Assembly (NCBI GenBank): GCA_964473285.1 | Contig: CAYYOI010000038.1 | Location: 1 to 14,998, forward strand | Length of the DNA: 14,998 nt | From: JBNJGT01 sp964473285 | GTDB lineage: Archaea; Nanobdellota; Nanobdellia; Woesearchaeales; JACJVW01 | Direction of reading: 5' to 3' | In this document: in pieces, positions 1-6,000 of the stretch | Numbering within the stretch: position 1 is the first letter of the stretch | How the letters are laid out: every line of letters begins with the position of its first letter | The notes under the pieces: generated by a model | What the model was told of the DNA's origin: nothing | Seen by the model: only the letters and a program-made list of their open reading frames with translations | Database searches by the model: none | Translations under genes and position numbers: made by a program

Positions 1-3000
1 GTTGCTGATGCTTTCAGGCTGATAAGAATCGATCATCTTGGGCAGCCTGAACTTGAAACCTGGGAAGGACCCAGCAATATGACACTTTACAGGACACTTC
101 GCAATACGTCTTTTGCCAGGGTGAATGTAAGGGAATACATGGAAGGCAATCTCTCTTTTGAATCAAAAGGGCTTTTGCATGAGTTTGATGATCCTTATCT
201 TAACCTGACACTAGAGGATTATTTTGGAAAGATTGTTGTAGAGGGGCAAAATACTTCTCTTACTATCTATGTAAGCAAGAAGCGTGAGACCAAGAACAAA
301 GTAGTCTCTGATGTTGAGATCGGAAAACAGGTCAAATGGCGTGTTCCTTTGGATGGATCTGCTGTGATTCCAGGCGATGTAGAGAACATAAGTTCTGATG
401 ATGTTGTAATCTCTGTTGATGGAAAAGATATCAGTATCTCAGAGTTCAGGGGTCTGAAGAAAGTGAAGCAAATGAAAGGCAAACTTAAAAATATGAAAGG
501 CCTTTCAAAATCTTTTGCAAGGTCAAAGTATAAGTCAGAGATTGAGGAACTTGAGAAAACCTTGCCAAATGTCAATATAAGCAGGAACCTTACTGTTCGA
601 TCAGACTCTCTTGAGTTTGTCGAGTATACAACAGGCGCTCCAAAGCTGAAGAAGCTTGAAGACAAGGAAGCATTGAGCAGGGTCAAGGTATATTCTAATG
701 TTTCAATGCATTATCATAATATCACTTCTTATACAGATATACCTGCCACGGCTGTGAAACCCAGGCTTTATCACGTTATCGATGGGGTAAGGCATGATAT
801 AACTAATGATGATCGCTATAATGTGACATTCTATGACACAGATGGCGATGATTTGTATGATCATGTGCGTTGGATCGTCCCCCAGCTCTCAGAGCAATAT
901 TTCGAGGTAGGTGTTGCAACCATCAATACAAATAAATCCATATATCGTCCAGGTGAGACTGCAAGGGTCATGGCAGCAGTCCTTGACAACAAAGGTTATC
1001 TTGTATCTGATGCAGACGTTCATATGACTGTTACTGATCCGTATAATTCCACCACCTCCTTTTCAGATGTTACAGAGGTATCTAAAGGGATATACGAAGT
1101 AACTTATGATACTGAATATCCAGGCGATCACGAGATATCAGTCCATGCGAAAGCTCCAGGTGTAAATAACTCCATGTATTCAATGTTCAAGGTAAAAGAG
1201 GATTACGAGTTTGATATAATAAGGGATGCACCCATGGCAACTGATCCCTGGAAAGGTTCATTCAGGTCAGAAATAAGGATATATTCATCCTCAAATGAGA
1301 CTTTCAGCCTTATCGAGCGTTTGCCTGAGAACCTCTCTCTGACCCAAGCTGAAGGCGCAAACATATCACAGAACGGAACACACATTGAATGGTCAAATCT
1401 TACAAATGGCTCAGTCGTGGAATATTACGCCAGGCCTCCGCTTGTTGCGCCTGATGTCTATGAGCTTGGTCCATCGCAGGTGAGATATGGTAATGTCACT
1501 TTTGAAGAGGCAAGGCCATGGTATCTTGCAATTGACCCGCTTGAACCTCAAGTAAAGTATTGCACAAGCATAACAACCACGGGTACTGCAACAAATGATA
1601 ATACGGGAACCTGTGTACAGGTCAATGCAAGTGATGATGTCAACCCTGCGGGAGGGGATAATGCTCTTGAAGCTGATAGTGAAGGGGGTAATGCAGTTGC
1701 AGTTGTCACTTTTGACAGCAATACAAATCCCTATTATCCTGTTGTTGATGCTAAGCTTACCATGGAATGGGCTGTTGAGGATACAGGAGATAATACCTGC
1801 GCTATTGACATCAATAATGGGTCAGGATGGGAAAATATACATAATGACTGTACTGGCCATGGTGGAACCGCAACATCTGACATTGTTGCAAGTTATGATG
1901 TGTCAGCTCATATCCCTAATGGAGAAGTTGCCAATGGGTTTCAGGTAAGGCTTACCTATGCTGCAGGTTCTGATGGTGGTGGATGGGAATCTGACACGAC
2001 TGATGAATTATATTTTGATCATATAATGCTTGACCTTAACCTGACAAGCCCTCCTGGATATAGTATATGGGGCCTTAACGTATCAAATGGGGATGATGTT
2101 GTCAGAGGAGATAGTGTCCTTGCTTATGCTTACTGGAACTATACTGATGGCATATCGGAGGCATTGCTTGAGCATGATGGTTCGGGCTCATACACAAATT
2201 ATACGATAGCTTCACCATATACAGGTGACTGGACGAATCATACTATGGATACTTCAAACCTCTCACGGTTTGCAGGTGTTGGCAGGATGACTGTAAATTC
2301 TATCTATGCGCGTGATGTTGATGGATACAAGGCAACAAGCCCTTCTAAATATTTCTATCTTTATGGTTATTCTAACATCTCAGAATCAATCCTGAGTTCC
2401 AATCCTGTCAACGAGACTGACTCTGCAACTTTCTCATGCAGGGTGCTGGACAAAGATCTTGGAACACCTGTCCAGGATTATACAGTTTACTTTTATGAAG
2501 AAGGAGTTTATATGTCAAGTACGAAGACAGATTCAGACGGCTGGGCTGAATATACCAAGAGCTATGATACGCCCGGAACATTTGATCTCTCATGTGTGAT
2601 CTCAGATTCAGGATATTATCTTGCAAAAGGCAATGAGTCAAGTTCATCGATAACAGTCTATGATCATTCAGATCCAAGAATAGACCTACTAAGTCCGGAT
2701 GATAATGAACAGGATATTGATGGTAACATCACATTCGTATTCAATGTGACAGATGAATGGTCGGGAATAGATAATTGTTCACTTGTGATAAATGGAAGTA
2801 TCAATCAAACAGGTCCAGCTTCAGAGGTTGGTAATAACACCATAAATACAGTGCTTCCCTTTGGTGTATGGGAATGGAACATAAACTGTACAGACGATTC
2901 AGTGAATCATAACGAGGGAAGCTCAGAGAAACGTATAGTAAACGTCGAACCTGACACAACCCCTCCTTCAATAGATCACCAGGAACCACCTGATGGAGTT

Positions 3001-6000
3001 GATACAGGACGGAATGTGACTTTGCGATTCAATGCAACAGATGAACTGAGCAATGTAAGTTCCTGTACTCTTATCTTTGATGGTATAGAGAACCAGACAG
3101 AAGAATCCATTGTTGATGGTGAATGGATATCCATGAATCTTACAGATCTTGATTCAGGGCTTCATACCTGGCGGGTCAATTGTTCAGATGATTCTCCTGC
3201 AGAGAACTGGGATCGAAGCTCAACCTGGACATTCAATGTTGGAGAGGATAATAGCCCTCCTGATATAATCCTGTATTCACCGGAAAATAATTCAATAGAT
3301 ACAGACGGCAATGTGTCTTTCATATACAACGCATCAGATTACATGTCAGATGTTGACAGTTGTTCTCTTTATATCAATGGAAGCCTTAACCAGACAGATA
3401 CATCAATAAATGACTCGACGCAGTCTTTTTTCATACCTGGCATGGCTGAGGGTGACTGGTACTATTTCATCAATTGCACTGATAACTCTGCCAACAGTAA
3501 TACGGGAAAGAGTGAAGTAAGATATTTTACGGTGGACTATGACTTTATTGAGCCGGATGTGAAACTTCTTGATCCAATGGATGGATTTTCCACTGTAACA
3601 GGAGATATAACTTTCACGTACAATGTTACTGATGAGAGTGATATAGAGAGTTGTTCACTCCTGGTAGATGGAGTTGTTAACAAGACTGATGATACTATCA
3701 GCAAGGGTTCGGAACAGACCTTCTCGCTTGCAGATCTTTCAGATGGAAACTATACCTGGGCGGTCAACTGTACTGATGCAAGCGATGCAAGACTTACAGG
3801 CGGTTCGGAAACAAGGAACTTTTCAGTCGGGCCTGATGAAGAGGGACCGGTTATAACCCTTTTTGCACCTATCAATGACTCTGTTGATACTGATGGTTCA
3901 GTATCTTTCACTTACAAGGTTGTTGATGCTACATCAGGAATAGACCGCTGTAAGCTTTATGTCAATGGTACACGTGAGGATACAGATACCTCTGTTGCAG
4001 AAGATGAGGAACAGGTATTGAGCGCAACACTTGATGACGGGTTGTATGAATGGCATGTCAATTGCACTGGTGATTCCCCACAAAAGAATGAAGGGGCAAG
4101 TGAGGTAAGAATCCTTAATATATCCATAACATATGAGACAAATTATTCTGTCACCATGGATGATCATTATGTTTCACAGGGAGAATACATGCAGGCAGAT
4201 GTATCTCTTGAGGATGGTCTTGGTTCTTCCATAACCGGCGCTGATGCGTATGGATATATAATCCGTAATCCTGGAGCTGATAACCAGACATTACCCTGGA
4301 GAAACAGTTCATTCCCATTAAGAAGAGAGATACCACTTACTAATACCGCTGGAGAGGGAATACAGAATGCTCCGATAAGTCTTACGCTTGATACTGCTTC
4401 ATTGATTACTGCAGGTGACATGGATGCTTCCTGTAATGATCTGCGATTTGCAGACCAGGGAAATTATGAACTTGATTATTATTTCTGGGATGCTGATACT
4501 GGTTGTGATGATGCGGCTTCACCTGTACTTGTGAAAGTGAAAAGGATCTGGCCTTCTGCAACAAACAGGATCGGTATGTATTATGGCAATGCTGCTGCAG
4601 CAAGCACTGAAAACAGGGATGCATTCCCGGTGGTGGATAATTTTGATGATGGTGATACGTTCGCAAGCAATTATTGGGAGACAGTATATTCAAATGCTGA
4701 TGATGAATGGGAAATATCAACTGCCTCTGTATATGATGGTGGTAATGCTGCAAGGTCACAGATATATGATGAAGTAGGATCTCCTCGTGATTCCTCATTT
4801 GGCAGGGAGATAGAGGTTACAGCAGATTCAACCCTCAATTGGCAATGGCGTGTCAGCAGTGGCAACGCGCAATTGACATTCTATCTTGATGGTACAGAAG
4901 TTGATACCACAACAAGCACGTCTTATGTTGCGGGAAGCCAGGGAATAACACCCGGGACACATACCATAAGATGGGAATTCAACCACCCTGGTGATGGAGA
5001 AGGATGGGCTCCTACAACTTACAGCGGTTTTGTTGATCAGATATACCTTACATCAGATAATGTAGTACAGGGTACGACAACATCTGAATCAGAATTCGTA
5101 GAGACACTTACAAAACAGACTACTGACTCAAATGGCAGGTCTACACTGGGATGGGATACAGGAGGTTTTGCTGCAGGAAATTATTCAATAACAGGTTATG
5201 GCTCAAAAGGTTCTTATTGGGAAGATAATGGATATTTCAATTTCAGGCTAGGACCTGATATTGAGAGCCCATGGTATACAGAATGGGGGCTTAACATAAG
5301 CGACGGTGATATTGTTGTCAGGAATGATAAGGTAAAGGCTTATTCATACTGGCATGATCTTGTTAACCTGAGTTCTGGATTGATCCAGCAAACTGGAGAG
5401 GGAAACGAGAATAATTACAGCATTGCAATAGATAAGGACAGGTCAGCATGGGCCAATTATACACTTGATACAGCAAGCAGCCAATTCACTGAATTGGGAA
5501 GGGTAAATGTGACAACAATACATGTGAATGATTCTTCGGATAACTGGAACAAGACCAGCCCTGTGAAATATTTCAGGCTCTTTTCAACCTCTGAATTGAA
5601 TGAGTCAGCCCTTAATACTACTTCGGTAGCTGAAGATGATTATTTTAATGCAAGCTGCCATGTGCGTGATGAGTTTGACAATGTGTCGATACAGGGATAT
5701 AATGTGAGTTTTTATCTGGATGGAAACTATAAAGGAGAGGCTGTGACTGATTCAACAGGATGGGCAGAGATATCAATCCAGGCTACTTCTGTAGGTGATA
5801 ATACTCCTGTATTATGTGAGATCAATGACCAGCTAAACTATTACAGGGGAGAACCTTATAATCTTACAAGTTATATTGATGTGATGGATATGGTCCCACC
5901 TAATGTCACTGCATATAATCCTGAGAATGATTCACTCAAGACGGTCCCTGATATTGCTATGGGATTCCATGTGTATGATGCAGGTGAGCTTGATACATGT

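Noticed and set aside
2662..4128. A CRISPR-like or satellite DNA repeat
   Set aside because: The periodicity is at protein level with 294-bp units and diverged DNA; there are no short identical direct repeats with spacers.
4406..4798. A 130-codon minus-strand frame rich in His, Gln and Pro
   Set aside because: The odd composition comes from reading the DUF2341/jelly-roll codons in antisense; DUF2341 motifs on the plus strand are clear.
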